From positions 1-61,487 of the forward strand of contig JAAZEM010000149.1 in the NCBI GenBank assembly GCA_012512265.1: a DNA stretch of 61,487 nucleotides. The letters are read 5' to 3'. This document shows positions 8,291 through 17,775 of the stretch, piece after piece (positions within the stretch are counted from its first letter, which is position 1; each line of letters begins with the position of its first letter). Source of the DNA: Armatimonadota bacterium. GTDB lineage: Bacteria; Armatimonadota; JAAZEB01. Position numbers and translations under genes: made by a program. The notes under the pieces were generated by a model. It did no database searches and was not told where the DNA came from. It was given only the letters and a program-made list of their open reading frames with translations.

Positions 8291-9409
8291 GTGTCCTGGA
8301 TTGCGGCGCGGCTCGATGCGCGCGCGGCGGAAGTGCGCCTGGCCTGGATCATCCGCATGCGCGAGGAGGGTATCCTGGCCCGGATGCCGGACGAGGAGCT
8401 ATCGGCCCAGGCGGAGCGCGTGCAAGCGGCTTGGCAGCAGTACCTGGCTTCCGCGGGCACCGGCGAAGTGGGCGGCGAGCCCGATTGGGGCGAGGTTCGG
8501 CGCGCGCTGGCAGGCTGGAGCATCGAGGATGCGCTAGGCGCACTGCTGGCGCTGCGCGCGGTCTGTCGCGACCTTCTCGCCACGGAGGACGCGGGGCGGC
8601 CGGAGGATGCCATCGCCACTTTCGAGCGAATCGCGGATCGGTTCATCACCGGGGTGATCTCGCAGGGTGTGGTCGGGCAGAATCTCCAGCACGAGAGTGA
8701 GTGCAGCGACCGCCAGCAAGCGGAGGTGCTCCAACGGGTGATTGCCGCCCAGGAAGAGGAGCGAAAGCGGATTGCCCGCGAGCTGCACGACCAGACCGGG
8801 CAGTCGCTCACCTCGCTCATGATCGGCTTACGCCGTCTGGAAGCGGCGCAGATGCCGGAGGAGGAGCGCCAGGCGATCGCTGAGTTGCAGCAGAATGCGA
8901 ATCGCGCGTTGGATGAGCTGCATCACCTGATCTTCGAGCTACGCCCCAGCGTTCTGGAGGATCTTGGTCTGGTCGTTGCGCTCCAGCGCTACATTGAGGA
9001 GTTCGCGCGGCGGACAGGGCTCCGCGTGGAGACGGAGCTGGATGCGCTGGCCGGTGTGCGCCTGGAACCAGCGGTAGAGATTGCCCTCTACCGGATCGTC
9101 CAGGAAGCGTTGACGAACGTGGACAGGCACGCGCGCGCAACGACCGCAAGCGTACTCCTGCAGTGCCGTGGCGATTCGCTGCTCCTCATCGTGGAGGATG
9201 ATGGAAGCGGCTTCGTCGTGCCTGAGATTGGCGCCGGCGATAGCGAGCATTTCGGGCTGATGGGGATGCAGGAACGCGCCGCCCTCATCGGGGGCAAGCT
9301 CACCATCGAGTCCTCGCCCGGAGCAGGGACGACCATCTACGTCGAGGTGCCTCGGCCTGGATGCAAGGAGAGGAGCGCGGCACCTTCTGCGGATCCGCGC
9401 GCGTCTTGA
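8291..9409 (+). CDS. Orphan NarL-family sensor histidine kinase (HisKA_3)
   Basis: 372 residues from the GTG at 8291, which follows GGAGGGGG; a TTG at 8243 would add 16 residues. About 150 residues of soluble alpha-helical input region (RsbR-like N-terminal helices are possible) precede the dimerisation helix with the phospho-His in ERKRIARELHDQTGQ (His about 166). A HATPase domain with an N box (ALTNVDRHA), a VEDDGSGF G box and a GLMGMQERA segment completes it. There is no membrane segment, so the signal is cytosolic or comes through a partner. No response regulator is adjacent. A promoter for the next gene overlaps its stop codon. Confidence 0.88.
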   Translation: MSWIAARLDARAAEVRLAWIIRMREEGILARMPDEELSAQAERVQAAWQQYLASAGTGEVGGEPDWGEVRRALAGWSIEDALGALLALRAVCRDLLATEDAGRPEDAIATFERIADRFITGVISQGVVGQNLQHESECSDRQQAEVLQRVIAAQEEERKRIARELHDQTGQSLTSLMIGLRRLEAAQMPEEERQAIAELQQNANRALDELHHLIFELRPSVLEDLGLVVALQRYIEEFARRTGLRVETELDALAGVRLEPAVEIALYRIVQEALTNVDRHARATTASVLLQCRGDSLLLIVEDDGSGFVVPEIGAGDSEHFGLMGMQERAALIGGKLTIESSPGAGTTIYVEVPRPGCKERSAAPSADPRAS

Positions 9410-9435
9410 CGCCCTGCCCGCGCCTGTTGTATACT
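9406..9435 (+). promoter_or_regulatory. Promoter of the beta-propeller gene
   Basis: TTGACG (9406-9411) and TATACT (9430-9435) with an 18-base spacer. The -35 overlaps the stop codon of the histidine kinase. The start would be about 90 bases before the ATG at 9534. Confidence 0.6.
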
Positions 9436-9533
9436 GAGCTAACCAGACGTGCCCCTGGCCATTCGTGAGCGTATGCTGCTGGCAACCCCTCATGGTCGCT
9501 GCCGGCACAGGCGTACGATAGGAGCTACGACCG

Positions 9534-11144
9534 ATGAACCGTCTCCCGTGCATCGCTGCAGGTCTCATCATCCTGGGGAGCCTGGTGGTTGGTGTTTCGC
9601 CGTCAAGCGGCGACACTGCCACCCCCGCGCTGGACGCAGAGGCTATCTCACTACCGCTTGGCCTCCTGTGGAAGTTCTCCTCCGTGGATGTGGGAAAGGA
9701 GCTACCTGCCCGCAACATCCCGACCGCCCCGGTGGTCAGCGGCGATACGGTCTATGTCTGCGCTCGTGGGATGACCGCAGAAAACGTGCCCACTACCTCC
9801 GTCTATGCCCTCTCGCTTGAAACCGGCGAGAAGCTGTGGGATCACGTGCTTGAGGGGACGGTCTTCGGTACGCCGGCGCTCGCGGATGACACCCTATGGG
9901 TATCAGATAGCCAGGGCTACCTGTATGCTCTGGACGTCCGCAATCAAGGGCGAGAGCGCTCGCGCTTCCAGCTGGGAACGAGCAGCCGGTGCTCTCCAGT
10001 CATCCACGATGGCGTAGTCTATGTGGGCGACGATGGCGGCCTCGTCCTCGCCGTCGATGCCAAAGCGCTTCAGGAGAAGTGGCGCTTCCAGGCCAAGGGC
10101 CAGGTGAAAGCGCCGATCGCCGTATCGCCCGAAAACAAGTATGTATATGTCTCCTCGGGCGAGCCGCGGTTGCATGTTCTGCACATGGCGACCGGGGCCG
10201 AGGCGTGGAACTACCCCATGCCGGAAGTGAGCATGGAGTCTGCGCCTGTTCTATGGGACCGCTACCTCTACATCGCCTCGGGCAAGCGCCTGATCTGCAT
10301 TACCGCATCGCAGGGCCGCTATCAGTGGGACAGTATGCGGATGGGGATAACCACCGGATACCCGATCATCGGCACGCCGACGCTGGCGCCCGATGAGAAG
10401 GGGAAGGAAGCTCGCCTCTACTTCTGCTGCGAGGACGGCACGGTGTACGCGGTCAACGCGCGAACTGGCCGGCTCGCTTGGAAAGCCCCGGTGAAGCTCG
10501 ACCGCGTTGCCACCTGCGCTCCAACCGTCACGCGCGACGCGGTGCTCATTGGCGCCCAGAACGGACTGCTCTATGCGGTGAGCGCCAATGAGGGGAGCAA
10601 GCTCCTTTGGAAGTACCGCGCTGTGCCGCCGGCCGATATCACGGCGCAAACGACGGCAGTGAGCATCGCCAGTTCCCCGGTCGTGAGCGATGGGCGGGTG
10701 CTGGTTCTGGCCGATGAAGGCACGCTTCTTTGCTTCTCGCCGGCAGCGGTGGATGTGGCCCCGCCCGAGGTGAAGGATCTGAAGGTGCGCGACGTCGCCA
10801 TCGAGTCTCAGACGCCGGTCTACGGGATGCCCCCGCTCCCCTTCACGGCGACGATCGTTGACGAGGGATCGGGGATCGACGAGTCGAAGATCGTCTTCAA
10901 GCTGGACGGTGAAGTGGTGCCGCACCAGTTCGTGGCCAGGACCGGCGAGCTCTTCTATAAGACGCCTGTCACTCGACCGATCCGGCCGCTGGCGGATGGC
11001 GTCCATACGATCTCAATCACAGTTGCGGATTGGATGGGAAACACTCTCACCCGCGAGTGGGTGTTCCGGGTGGATCACCGGCGGATTCCAGTGCCGAAAG
11101 TGCAGGATAGCCCTGCGGCAAATCCTGACGCCATCAACTTCTGA
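9534..11144 (+). CDS. Secreted PQQ-type beta-propeller protein with C-terminal Ig-like domain
   Basis: 536 residues. An N-terminal signal peptide (about residues 1-27) is followed by repeated PQQ/BamB-type propeller blades across about residues 40-410. These are recognisable by recurring patterns such as VYALSLETGEKLWDH, LYALDVRNQG and VYAVNARTGRLAWK. From about residue 415 an Ig-like strand domain begins (PPEVKDLKVRD), with a DEGSGIDESKIVFKLDG segment typical of secreted multidomain proteins. Location is periplasmic or outer surface. BamB itself is shorter and lacks the Ig domain, so this is not a plain BamB. No dehydrogenase motifs are evident. It is transcribed from its own promoter at 9406-9435. 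Confidence 0.85.
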   Translation: MNRLPCIAAGLIILGSLVVGVSPSSGDTATPALDAEAISLPLGLLWKFSSVDVGKELPARNIPTAPVVSGDTVYVCARGMTAENVPTTSVYALSLETGEKLWDHVLEGTVFGTPALADDTLWVSDSQGYLYALDVRNQGRERSRFQLGTSSRCSPVIHDGVVYVGDDGGLVLAVDAKALQEKWRFQAKGQVKAPIAVSPENKYVYVSSGEPRLHVLHMATGAEAWNYPMPEVSMESAPVLWDRYLYIASGKRLICITASQGRYQWDSMRMGITTGYPIIGTPTLAPDEKGKEARLYFCCEDGTVYAVNARTGRLAWKAPVKLDRVATCAPTVTRDAVLIGAQNGLLYAVSANEGSKLLWKYRAVPPADITAQTTAVSIASSPVVSDGRVLVLADEGTLLCFSPAAVDVAPPEVKDLKVRDVAIESQTPVYGMPPLPFTATIVDEGSGIDESKIVFKLDGEVVPHQFVARTGELFYKTPVTRPIRPLADGVHTISITVADWMGNTLTREWVFRVDHRRIPVPKVQDSPAANPDAINF

Positions 11145-11310
11145 GAGTGCGGCGAGCGCGGCGTTGGGCTCCACAGAGGGGTGGGCTTCCATCTCGTTCC
11201 GATAGCTGTAACTCCGCGATGGTCCAGGGCTATCAGACGGCTCATGGCGCCGGTCTGTGGGGCCTAGATCAAAGGTCCTCCGGCACGGCGCCTGTGACGG
11301 GAAGGCCGGC

Positions 11311-12198
11311 ATGAGGCTGCTGTCGAGAGTACTAGCCGGGTCCCTGGCGGATACGGGTGGTACGTCTCGTGCGTCGGAGCAGGGCGCATCGACGGTTGCC
11401 CCCGCGCTCGACGCGGAGACGCGAGAGTTCCTGTACCGCCATGTCAACTCGCCCGTCAAGCTGGACCTGATCCTCTACCTGCATGATAACCCCTATGCCG
11501 TAGATGGCGCCGACGTCTTGGCGCTGCGCCTGGGGCGCGAGCCGCCGGTCGTCGAGGAATGTGCCGAAGAGTTGGTGCAGGCAGGTTTGCTTGAAGTGGT
11601 TCCACGCCGGCCTGCCGGTGGCCCTACGCTCTATCGCCTTGCCGCCCGTTGCGAGTGGAGCGCCTGCATTGATCGATTGGCGCGCCTCCACCGAGAGGGA
11701 GGCGCCCTCCAGATCAGAACGGCGATCCGAGACTTTGGCATTGCCGCGCACGTGCGCGCGGTGATTGCCGATTCCGGGCGAGTGGGCGTGTCGGACGTGG
11801 AGGTGCGCTGCGAGGCCGGAGTGGTGCGTCTGGAAGGCCGTGTCCACACGGCTGCCGAGCGTACGGAGCTCGATCTGATCTGCGAGCGTTTGCACGAGAG
11901 CCGCGGCGGAATCCGCGCGGTTGAGAACCGTGTGGAGGTGGAACGGCGCCCGCGAGAGGATGATGAGGAGATGCGCGCCGCGCTGGAGCAGCATCTCGCT
12001 GCCCTGATCTCCGATAGCGGCGGCATGGCGGGGGCGCGCGTGCAGGTGGAGGTGATCGGCGGCGTGGCCTACCTGACAGGCCTGGTAGAATCGGCGCAGG
12101 ATCGCGCATCCGCGGGGCAGCGGGCGCTGGAAGTGCCCGGGGTGACGGCCGTCGTCAATTGGATTGACCTGCAGGGCCATCGACACCGAAGCCGTTAG
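11311..12198 (+). CDS. Winged-helix protein with two BON domains
   Basis: 295 residues starting at the ATG at 11311 behind GGGAAGG; a GTG at 11257 is less likely. About residues 25-105 look like a winged helix (KLDLILYLHDNPYAVDGADVL and an LVQAGLLEVVP wing). A linker is followed by two BON repeats at about 130-205 and 220-290, each with the pattern ...VEVxxGVVxLxGxVxxxxER... . BON domains normally occur in periplasmic or membrane-associated proteins such as OsmY. No signal peptide or membrane segment is visible here, which fits a cytoplasmic DNA-binding protein that uses BON as a ligand or membrane sensor. The function is unknown; the architecture is unusual. Confidence 0.75.
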   Translation: MRLLSRVLAGSLADTGGTSRASEQGASTVAPALDAETREFLYRHVNSPVKLDLILYLHDNPYAVDGADVLALRLGREPPVVEECAEELVQAGLLEVVPRRPAGGPTLYRLAARCEWSACIDRLARLHREGGALQIRTAIRDFGIAAHVRAVIADSGRVGVSDVEVRCEAGVVRLEGRVHTAAERTELDLICERLHESRGGIRAVENRVEVERRPREDDEEMRAALEQHLAALISDSGGMAGARVQVEVIGGVAYLTGLVESAQDRASAGQRALEVPGVTAVVNWIDLQGHRHRSR

Positions 12199-12290
12199 TA
12201 GGCGAAGAGGTTGTGGGTGCGGGGCGCGGGGCGCCCCCTACCCGAGTCGCGTATAACGAGCAGGGCCGTCGTTGCCAGATGGGGAGAGCC

Positions 12291-13400
12291 ATGGCGACAC
12301 TGGACGAGATCGAGCCCTGGGTCCGCCTGAACCGCGCGGAGTTGATGCCGCGGAAAGCGGCGCGGCTCCTGGCGGAGTTTGGAACCCCCGAGGCGGTTCT
12401 GAGCGCGGCGCGCGCCGAGCTCGCACGCGTGGACGGTCTATCGCGTGCCAACTGCGACCGTCTCGCCGAGGCAGCCCTCTGGGATGGCTGGCCGGCCGAG
12501 CAAGCCACCCTCCAGCGCCTGGGCATCCGCGTCATTCCCTTGACGAGCGACGACTATCCCGCCCGGCTGCGCGCGATTCCAGATCCCCCACTTGTCCTCT
12601 ACGTCCGCGGCAGTCTCCTGCCCGAGGATGAGTACGCCGTTGCCATTGTCGGCTCGCGCCGGGCGACGCCGTATGGGCGTCAGGTGGCGGCCGACCTGGC
12701 GCGCGACCTGGCGCGCGCTGGCGTCACCATCGTCAGTGGGATGGCGCGGGGCATCGATGCCGCCGCGCATCAGGGAGCGCTTAACGCTGGCGGCCGCACC
12801 CTGGCGATCCTCGGGTGTGGCGTGGACCAGTGCTATCCCCCGGAGCATCGTGGCCTGCGCGATTCCATCGCCGCGCAGGGTGCCGTCATCTCCGAGTTCT
12901 CCCTGGGCGCCGCCCCGGACAAATGGCGTTTTCCCGCGCGCAACCGCATCATTAGCGGCCTCTGCCTGGGAGTGATCCTCATCGAAGCCCCGGCCGACAG
13001 CGGTGCCATGATCACCGCCGATTTCGCCCTGGAACAGGGGCGAGAGGTCTTTGCCGTTCCTGGCAACATCGATAGCTTTGCCAGCCGCGGGTGTCACCAG
13101 CTCATCAAAGAGGGTGCCCACCTGATTGAGAGCGCTGCGGATATCCTGGAAGCGCTCGATCTCTCCACCGCCGCTCTGGATGCTCCCCCGCCGGAGCAGC
13201 CGTCTCTCCCGTTCCCGCTTAGCCCGGAAGCGGAGCAGGTGCTTGCGCTCCTGGGCCCGCAACAGCGACACGTCGATCAGATCGCCAGCGAGTGCAAGTT
13301 GCCGCCCGGGCAGGTCCTCTCCGCGCTCACCCTCCTGGAGATGGCGGGCGCTGCCCGCCGCCTGCCAGGCAACTTCTACGTCCGCATCTCGCCCCGGTGA
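12291..13400 (+). CDS. dprA: DNA-protecting protein DprA
   Basis: 369 residues. The N-terminal ~75 residues form a SAM-like helical domain, including the helix-hairpin-helix segment AARLLAEFGTPEAVL. The Rossmann-like DprA core covers about 80-290, with VGSRRATPYGR, SGMARGIDAAAH and the GREVFAVPGNIDS segment that marks the family. A C-terminal winged helix (about 310-365) ends the protein. DprA loads RecA on incoming single-stranded DNA during transformation. ATG at 12291 follows GGGGAGAG closely; ATG 12279 is possible. No other competence genes are in the window. Confidence 0.95.
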   Translation: MATLDEIEPWVRLNRAELMPRKAARLLAEFGTPEAVLSAARAELARVDGLSRANCDRLAEAALWDGWPAEQATLQRLGIRVIPLTSDDYPARLRAIPDPPLVLYVRGSLLPEDEYAVAIVGSRRATPYGRQVAADLARDLARAGVTIVSGMARGIDAAAHQGALNAGGRTLAILGCGVDQCYPPEHRGLRDSIAAQGAVISEFSLGAAPDKWRFPARNRIISGLCLGVILIEAPADSGAMITADFALEQGREVFAVPGNIDSFASRGCHQLIKEGAHLIESAADILEALDLSTAALDAPPPEQPSLPFPLSPEAEQVLALLGPQQRHVDQIASECKLPPGQVLSALTLLEMAGAARRLPGNFYVRISPR

Positions 13401-13607
13401 CAGAGCCGGCTTCGCCCTAAGCTGCCAGGCGCGTGGGTATTTGTGCCCGCGCGATCTTGAGGCCTCCAGCCGGGACGCGGCGCGGATCCTTACGCCTGTG
13501 CAGGCCGCACAACAAGCCCTCTAGGGGGAAGGGGTTGCCCCTCGCGGCGGCGAATTCGATAGAGTGAACGCGATAGAAGGCGATGGATGGCTACGGGGGA
13601 GCACTTG

Positions 13608-14441
13608 ATGACAATCTGGTGGTATACGCTGGGGAGCACGTTTCTCATCTCCCTGATTGCTCTCGTAGGCATCCTCAGCCTCTATTTGAGCGCGGACCGG
13701 GTGCGCGAGTGGCTGCTGCCCATGGTCGGGTTTGCCGCAGGGGCGCTGCTTGGCAACGTCTTTCTCCACCTGCTTCCAGAGCTGGTTGAGCGCAAAGGCT
13801 CGTTCGATCTGGCCTCCTCGCTCCTGGTGTTGCTCGGGATCGTCACCTTCTTCCTGATGGAGCAGGGGATCCGGCACTGGCAGGCCGAACACACCGGCCG
13901 CGAAGACCACATCGAGCATCTCGCTCACCTGCGGCCCCGCACCGTGGATCTCGAGCAAGGCGCCGGGCATCTTCTGTCGGCCCGGCCCTATGCCGCCGTC
14001 AGCCTGGGTAGCGACCTGCTCCATAACTTCATCGACGGTCTCGTTGTTGGCGGGGCGTTTCTCTTCTCGATCCCACTCGGGATCTCCACGGCACTCGTGG
14101 TGGCGCTCCACGAGGTGCCTCAGGAGCTGGGGGATTATGCCATTCTGGTGCATGCGGGGCTCGACCGCGTGCGCGCGCTCCTCTACAACTTTGTCACCGC
14201 GCTCACCGCGGTCGCCGGCGGAGTGGTGGCCCTCCTGATCGGCGCTGCGAGGGAGACGTTTCCGCTCTATCTCATCCCATTCACAGCGGGCACTTTCATC
14301 TATCTGGCCGTGGGCAGCCTCATTCCGGAGCTACACTCGCATGGCGAGGAGCACCGCACCATCCGAGGGGTGGTCGGGATGCTCGTCGGGATTGGGGTTA
14401 TGGTCGTGACGCACGTCGCCGCTCATCAAGTGGGCCATTGA
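13608..14441 (+). CDS. ZIP-family metal transporter
   Basis: 277 residues with seven to eight predicted transmembrane helices. The two ZIP signatures are present: SDLLHNFIDG in helix 4 and HEVPQELGDYA in helix 5, which hold the binuclear metal site. The loop between helices 3 and 4 is His- and acid-rich (a GREDHIEHLAHL segment), as is usual for the variable metal-binding loop. Substrate is probably zinc, but iron or manganese cannot be excluded. ATG 13608 follows GGGGGAG at eight bases; ATG 13587 would add seven residues. Located in the inner membrane. No metal regulator gene is adjacent. Confidence 0.92.
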   Translation: MTIWWYTLGSTFLISLIALVGILSLYLSADRVREWLLPMVGFAAGALLGNVFLHLLPELVERKGSFDLASSLLVLLGIVTFFLMEQGIRHWQAEHTGREDHIEHLAHLRPRTVDLEQGAGHLLSARPYAAVSLGSDLLHNFIDGLVVGGAFLFSIPLGISTALVVALHEVPQELGDYAILVHAGLDRVRALLYNFVTALTAVAGGVVALLIGAARETFPLYLIPFTAGTFIYLAVGSLIPELHSHGEEHRTIRGVVGMLVGIGVMVVTHVAAHQVGH

Positions 14442-14487
14442 GCGACGGGTGTTCACCGGGCACGTGGTGGAAGGTGGCATCAGGAAC

Positions 14488-15387
14488 ATGGAGAAGAACC
14501 CATTCCGATCTCCCGGGCGGTGGTTTCGGGGCAATACGCACACGCACAGCACGCGATCCGACGGCCGCGTCTCGGTGGCCGGGCGTTTTGAGGCCTATCG
14601 TGAGAAGGGCTACGACTTTCTGGTGCTCACCGATCATGGGAAGGTGAGCGATATCTCTGCCTTCACCGATAACACCTTCCTCGCCATCTCGGGAAGCGAG
14701 CTGCATCCAGAGAACCCCTACGGGGGCGCCACCTATCACCTGGTCGCCCTCGATCTCCACGAGCCGATTGATGTTGCCGGCATGCACCCCAACGAGGTGA
14801 TACAGGCGGTCCATGCCCAGGGCGGTCACGTGATCATCGCTCATCCGTACTGGTGCGGTCACACGCTCTTCGACCTCTTGCCGCTGGAGGGTGGCTTCGC
14901 CGTCGAGGTGTACAACGACACGTGTGCCGGGATCGGGAAGGAGATCTCCGAGGTGCAGTGGGACGACCTCCTGGATCGCGGCAAGCGCCTGCTCGGCATC
15001 GCCTGCGATGACGCGCATGGCACGGAGCACGACTGCTTCCACGGCTGGGTGATGGTGAAAAGCGAGGAGCTAACCCGAGAGGCGATCCTGGAAGCTCTCC
15101 TGAAGGGCTGCTACTACTCGACTACCGGGCCAGAAATCCTCGACCTCGACTTGGTGGAGACCGAGCGCGATGGGCAGCCGGCACGGAAAGTGGTAGTGCG
15201 CACCTCGCCGGCGCGCTCCATCGTCTTCAAGGCGCAGCGCTACTTTGGCCGGCGCTGCCTGCCACCGGAAGGCGGTCTGCTGGAGTATGCCGAGTACACG
15301 CTCCACGGGTCGGAGCGCTACGTGCGCGTGGAAGTGACCGATGCCGAAGGCCGGAAAGCGTGGACGAACCCCTTCTTCCTGGATTGA
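14488..15387 (+). CDS. PHP-domain metal-dependent phosphoesterase
   Basis: 299 residues. The first PHP motif is GNTHTHSTRSDG near residue 15, followed by VLTDHGK near 45, a SGSELHP segment, HVIIAHPYWCGH near 115 and the C-terminal ACDDAHG near 170. Together these provide the His/Asp metal ligands of the PHP fold. The remaining ~120 residues contain a beta-rich tail (after about residue 205) that is not needed for the PHP core. Typical substrates are phosphate mono- or diesters of nucleotides or sugars; none can be chosen. The start at ATG 14488 is favoured over GTG 14449 by family length. It overlaps nothing and converges with the capA-like gene. Confidence 0.85.
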   Translation: MEKNPFRSPGRWFRGNTHTHSTRSDGRVSVAGRFEAYREKGYDFLVLTDHGKVSDISAFTDNTFLAISGSELHPENPYGGATYHLVALDLHEPIDVAGMHPNEVIQAVHAQGGHVIIAHPYWCGHTLFDLLPLEGGFAVEVYNDTCAGIGKEISEVQWDDLLDRGKRLLGIACDDAHGTEHDCFHGWVMVKSEELTREAILEALLKGCYYSTTGPEILDLDLVETERDGQPARKVVVRTSPARSIVFKAQRYFGRRCLPPEGGLLEYAEYTLHGSERYVRVEVTDAEGRKAWTNPFFLD

Positions 15388-15465
15388 CGCCGCCAGGGTG
15401 AGCGCAGTGGGCAAGCGGAATGCCCGGAGCCCGCGCGACTGAGGGCACGCCGCGCCTTGGGGCGC

Positions 15466-16470
15466 TTATCCGGGTTCTGCGACGAGGTGCTCCTCCGCGC
15501 GGAGAAGGGATGTGCCCAGTTCGGCGCTGAGGTGCTCCATCCGCTCCAGGATCGCCTCGCGTTCCGTGCCCGTGGCGCGGGAGACGCGCGCGTAGGAGAG
15601 AACCACCGGGTGCATCTCGAGCCGCCGGAAGCTGCCGCGCTCCAGGGTGGCCACGAAGAGGAAGGACCAATCATTGCGCAGCACCGGGTCCACGGCGTAG
15701 TCGTCGATGAAATCCCCCGTGTCGTAGAGGATCGGCTTGCCGCGGTAGATCTCGACCCCCTGGAAGAGGTGGGCGCTGTGTCCGTAGTAGAGATCCGCGC
15801 CCCGGTCGATCACGGCATGCGCGAACTCCTGGAAGAGGCGGCTGGGGTGCATCACCATGTTCGGACCCCAGTGGTTCGAAAAGACCACGATCTCGGCGCC
15901 CGCGGCGCGTGCCATCCCCACGGCATCCTCAACGCGCCGGAGGACCTCTATCTCCATCGAAACTGGTAGGTAGTGCGTGCCAGCCCGGTCCGGGCCCGCC
16001 GCGAAAGCGGGCTCATTGTCGGTGACCGCCACGAGCCCGACGCGAGTGCCCTCCTGCCCGGCGCGCAGGATCACCGGGCGAGCGGCATGTCGCTCATCTT
16101 TGCCGGCGCCGGCGTGTTGTATCCCGGCCTCGTCCAGGTGGCGCAGGGTGTCGAGCAGGCCCTCTTCCTCATAGTCCAGGGTGTGGTTATTCGCCAGGGA
16201 GCAGGCATCGATCCGCGCCGCCTGTAGCACCGAGACCACGCTGGGATCCGCGCGGAAGTGGAACACCTTGGGCGTTCTCGTCCAGGGTTGAAGCCGTGTC
16301 GTGAGCGCGCACTCCAGGTTGATGATGCGCAGGTCCACCTCCGGATAGCCGTGCCCGCCGGTCATCAGCGGGAGCACGTCGCCCCAGGGCTCCTCGGGGC
16401 GCATCTTCCCGAGCACCTCGTTCACGCCCCGGCCCAGCATCACATCCCCCGCCAGCGCGATGGTGACCAC
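15466..16470 (-). CDS. CapA-family protein (poly-gamma-glutamate or polysaccharide-associated phosphatase fold)
   Basis: 334 residues, from the GTG at 16470 behind GGAGGGAACG. It starts with IALAGDVMLGRG, then has NLECALTTR near 50, SLANNHTLDYEEEG near 92, HWGPNMVMHPS near 200 and YGHSAHLFQGVEIYRGKPILYDTGDFIDDY near 225-255 (that segment spans the metal-binding His and Asp residues). These are the hallmarks of the CapA/metallophosphatase superfamily. CapA proteins take part in capsule polymer synthesis or release. There is no N-terminal anchor, unlike many CapA proteins, so it may be cytoplasmic or lack the export segment. It converges with the PHP gene. Confidence 0.88.
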   Translation of the reverse strand: MVTIALAGDVMLGRGVNEVLGKMRPEEPWGDVLPLMTGGHGYPEVDLRIINLECALTTRLQPWTRTPKVFHFRADPSVVSVLQAARIDACSLANNHTLDYEEEGLLDTLRHLDEAGIQHAGAGKDERHAARPVILRAGQEGTRVGLVAVTDNEPAFAAGPDRAGTHYLPVSMEIEVLRRVEDAVGMARAAGAEIVVFSNHWGPNMVMHPSRLFQEFAHAVIDRGADLYYGHSAHLFQGVEIYRGKPILYDTGDFIDDYAVDPVLRNDWSFLFVATLERGSFRRLEMHPVVLSYARVSRATGTEREAILERMEHLSAELGTSLLRAEEHLVAEPG

Positions 16471-16645
16471 TTCTCGTTCCCTCCCGCGCGATGGTTGCCC
16501 GCGCCGCCCCGGTCAAAACGGGCAGCGCGCCGCGCTTGTCCAGATAGCCCTTAGCTCAGGGCGGCAGCCTCCTGGCCGCCCGCCGCGGGAGAAAGGCGCC
16601 TGTCGCCAGCAGGGAAGCCCGTGGGGCTGCGAGAACTAGGGACCG

Positions 16646-17524
16646 ATGAAAGTGATAGTGGCCGAGCAGATCGGGTTTTGTTTCGGCGTCAAGCGAGCCA
16701 TCAACCTGGCCAAGAAGGTCCTCTCCGAGCGAGGAGAGGTGTGTATCCTCGGGGATCTGGTCCACAACCGCAGGGTGAGCCGCGAGCTGGAGCAGATGGG
16801 GTTGCGGAAGGTGAGCAACCTCAGCGAATGCAGCAGCGGCATCATGCTGGTGCGAGCGCACGGGCTTCCCGCGGCGGAGATCGAGCGCGCGCGCGCGGCC
16901 GGGCTGGAGGTGATCGATGCCACCTGCCCAACGGTCCGGCAGGCGCAGCGGGCGGCCCGCCGCCTGGAGGAACGTGGCTGCCAGGTGGTGATTGCCGGCG
17001 ACGCCGATCACCCGGAGGTGCGCGGCATCCTTGGCAGTCTCCGCGATCCGTCGGCTCATCTGGTCCTCGATTCGGTCGAGGAGGTGCGGCAGGCCCACGC
17101 GGAGCGGCGGTTCCGCCGCCCGGTGGGAGTCGTGTTCCAGACCACCCACTCGTTCGAGCGCTGCCACGCCCTCGTCGGCGAGCTGATGCTGGTCATCCCG
17201 GAGTTGCAGATCATCAACACCCTCTGCCGGCCGGTCCGCAACCGGCAGCTCGATGCCATTCGCCTGGCGACCGAAGTGGAAGTTATGCTGGTCGTCGGCA
17301 GCTTCAAGAGCGCCAACTCCATTGAGCTAACTCACCTCCTTCGCGCGCACAACCCAAACACAATCCAGGTCGAGAACGCGGACCAGCTGGAGCTGGCCCG
17401 GTTCGCCGGGGTCAAGAGTGTCGGCATTGCGTCTGGGCTCTCTACCCCGGAGGACGTGGTGGACGCGGTGCGTGCGCGGCTCGAGGCCGCCTTCCCGGAG
17501 CCGGATTCGAGTCCGGCGCTCTAG
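16646..17524 (+). CDS. ispH: 4-hydroxy-3-methylbut-2-enyl diphosphate reductase (IspH/LytB family)
   Basis: 292 residues, a normal length. IspH makes IPP and DMAPP from HMBPP at the end of the MEP pathway using a [4Fe-4S] cluster. The three cluster cysteines are in GFCFGVKRA (Cys12), DATCPTV (about 93) and NTLC (about 193). The active-site His and Glu appear in LVHNRRV and DHPEVRG, the Thr in FQTTHS, Ser/Asn in FKSANS, and the late Ser in SGLST. Several surrounding residues depart from the usual consensus, for example RPVRNRQ after the third Cys and GSFKSAN in place of the more usual G-x-x-x-SSN. Activity is probably kept. Confidence 0.88.
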   Translation: MKVIVAEQIGFCFGVKRAINLAKKVLSERGEVCILGDLVHNRRVSRELEQMGLRKVSNLSECSSGIMLVRAHGLPAAEIERARAAGLEVIDATCPTVRQAQRAARRLEERGCQVVIAGDADHPEVRGILGSLRDPSAHLVLDSVEEVRQAHAERRFRRPVGVVFQTTHSFERCHALVGELMLVIPELQIINTLCRPVRNRQLDAIRLATEVEVMLVVGSFKSANSIELTHLLRAHNPNTIQVENADQLELARFAGVKSVGIASGLSTPEDVVDAVRARLEAAFPEPDSSPAL

Positions 17525-17775
17525 GGCGTTCCACTGCGGCCACTCCTCTCCTGCGGAACCACGCGCCACCAGATCGGCGTTGCCTCTCGCTGGCGCGCGC
17601 CCGCGTTTTGGTGCATCCCCTGTCGGGTATAGATCCGGCGATGGGCAGGCGGGCAGGCTATCGCGGATGCCCAGCCCGCTCGCGAGGTCAGGGAATCCGG
17701 CGAGGCTGGCGCCCCCGCTTTCCCTGATGGAATGGGTGTGTGATCCGGGGTGAGAGAGCGGCATCGGGAGAGGGC

